Below, one piece after another: positions 6,165 through 6,196 of a DNA stretch of 6,196 nt. A model generated the notes under the pieces. The model saw nothing but the letters and a program-made list of their open reading frames with translations. It did not search any database and was not told the DNA's origin. Position 1 is the first letter of the stretch; each line of letters starts with the position of its first letter. This DNA is from an uncultured Acidimicrobiia bacterium (lineage in GTDB: Bacteria; Actinomycetota; Acidimicrobiia; UBA5794): the NCBI GenBank assembly GCA_905480055.1, contig CAJQOW010000116.1:1-6196 (forward strand), in the 5' to 3' direction. A program made the translations under genes and the position numbers.

Positions 6165-6196
6165 TCGAACGACGAAGCCGCTTTCTGGCGCTGTCG

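Noticed and set aside
1..6196. Mobile elements, CRISPR, tRNA/rRNA, phage or defence genes
   Set aside because: I found no repeats beyond the short palindromes listed, no transposase or integrase sequence, and no RNA-gene signature; gaps between genes are all under 180 bp.

Overview
The window is GC-rich bacterial chromosomal DNA in which every supported gene lies on the minus strand. Read in the direction of transcription (high to low coordinates) the order is: a LigC-type ATP-dependent DNA ligase, a metal-dependent amidohydrolase, a TesB-like acyl-CoA thioesterase, a primary-like (group 2) sigma-70 factor, a FadI-type thiolase, and the N-terminal third of a FadJ-type trifunctional beta-oxidation enzyme that runs off the left edge. 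The ligase is very close to mycobacterial LigC. GTG start candidates and TANNNT hexamers just before start codons are also actinobacterial habits. I infer an actinomycetote, possibly of the Acidimicrobiia, but the class is only a guess.

Region by region: (1) 6152-3194 looks like one operon, ligC - amidohydrolase - thioesterase, with an 11-nt gap and then an ATGA stop/start overlap. A possible leaderless promoter precedes ligC. (2) 3193-3068 is a 126-bp gap holding a possible ECF-type promoter and a perfect TGTGA-N6-TCACA palindrome that contains the Shine-Dalgarno sequence of the sigma factor. (3) 3067-2141 is the sigma factor, followed by a 10-bp GC hairpin with a UUCG loop, a likely transcription end. 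(4) 2093-1963 carries a TAGAAT hexamer directly abutting a 9-bp-arm palindrome, plus a second palindrome near -35. This looks like a repressor-controlled promoter for the fad genes. (5) 1962-1 is the fadI-fadJ pair, separated by only 2 nt on the start I prefer.

Functionally, the fadI/fadJ products would carry out all the steps of the beta-oxidation cycle after acyl-CoA dehydrogenation. The thioesterase, also a CoA-ester enzyme, sits in a different operon. I see no mobile element, CRISPR array, RNA gene or multi-gene novel system. The parts most worth a second look are regulatory: the sigma factor has unusual residues at the positions that normally read both the -10 and -35 elements and has a CRP-like site on its ribosome binding site, and the fad operon has an uncharacterised operator-like palindrome at its probable transcription start.
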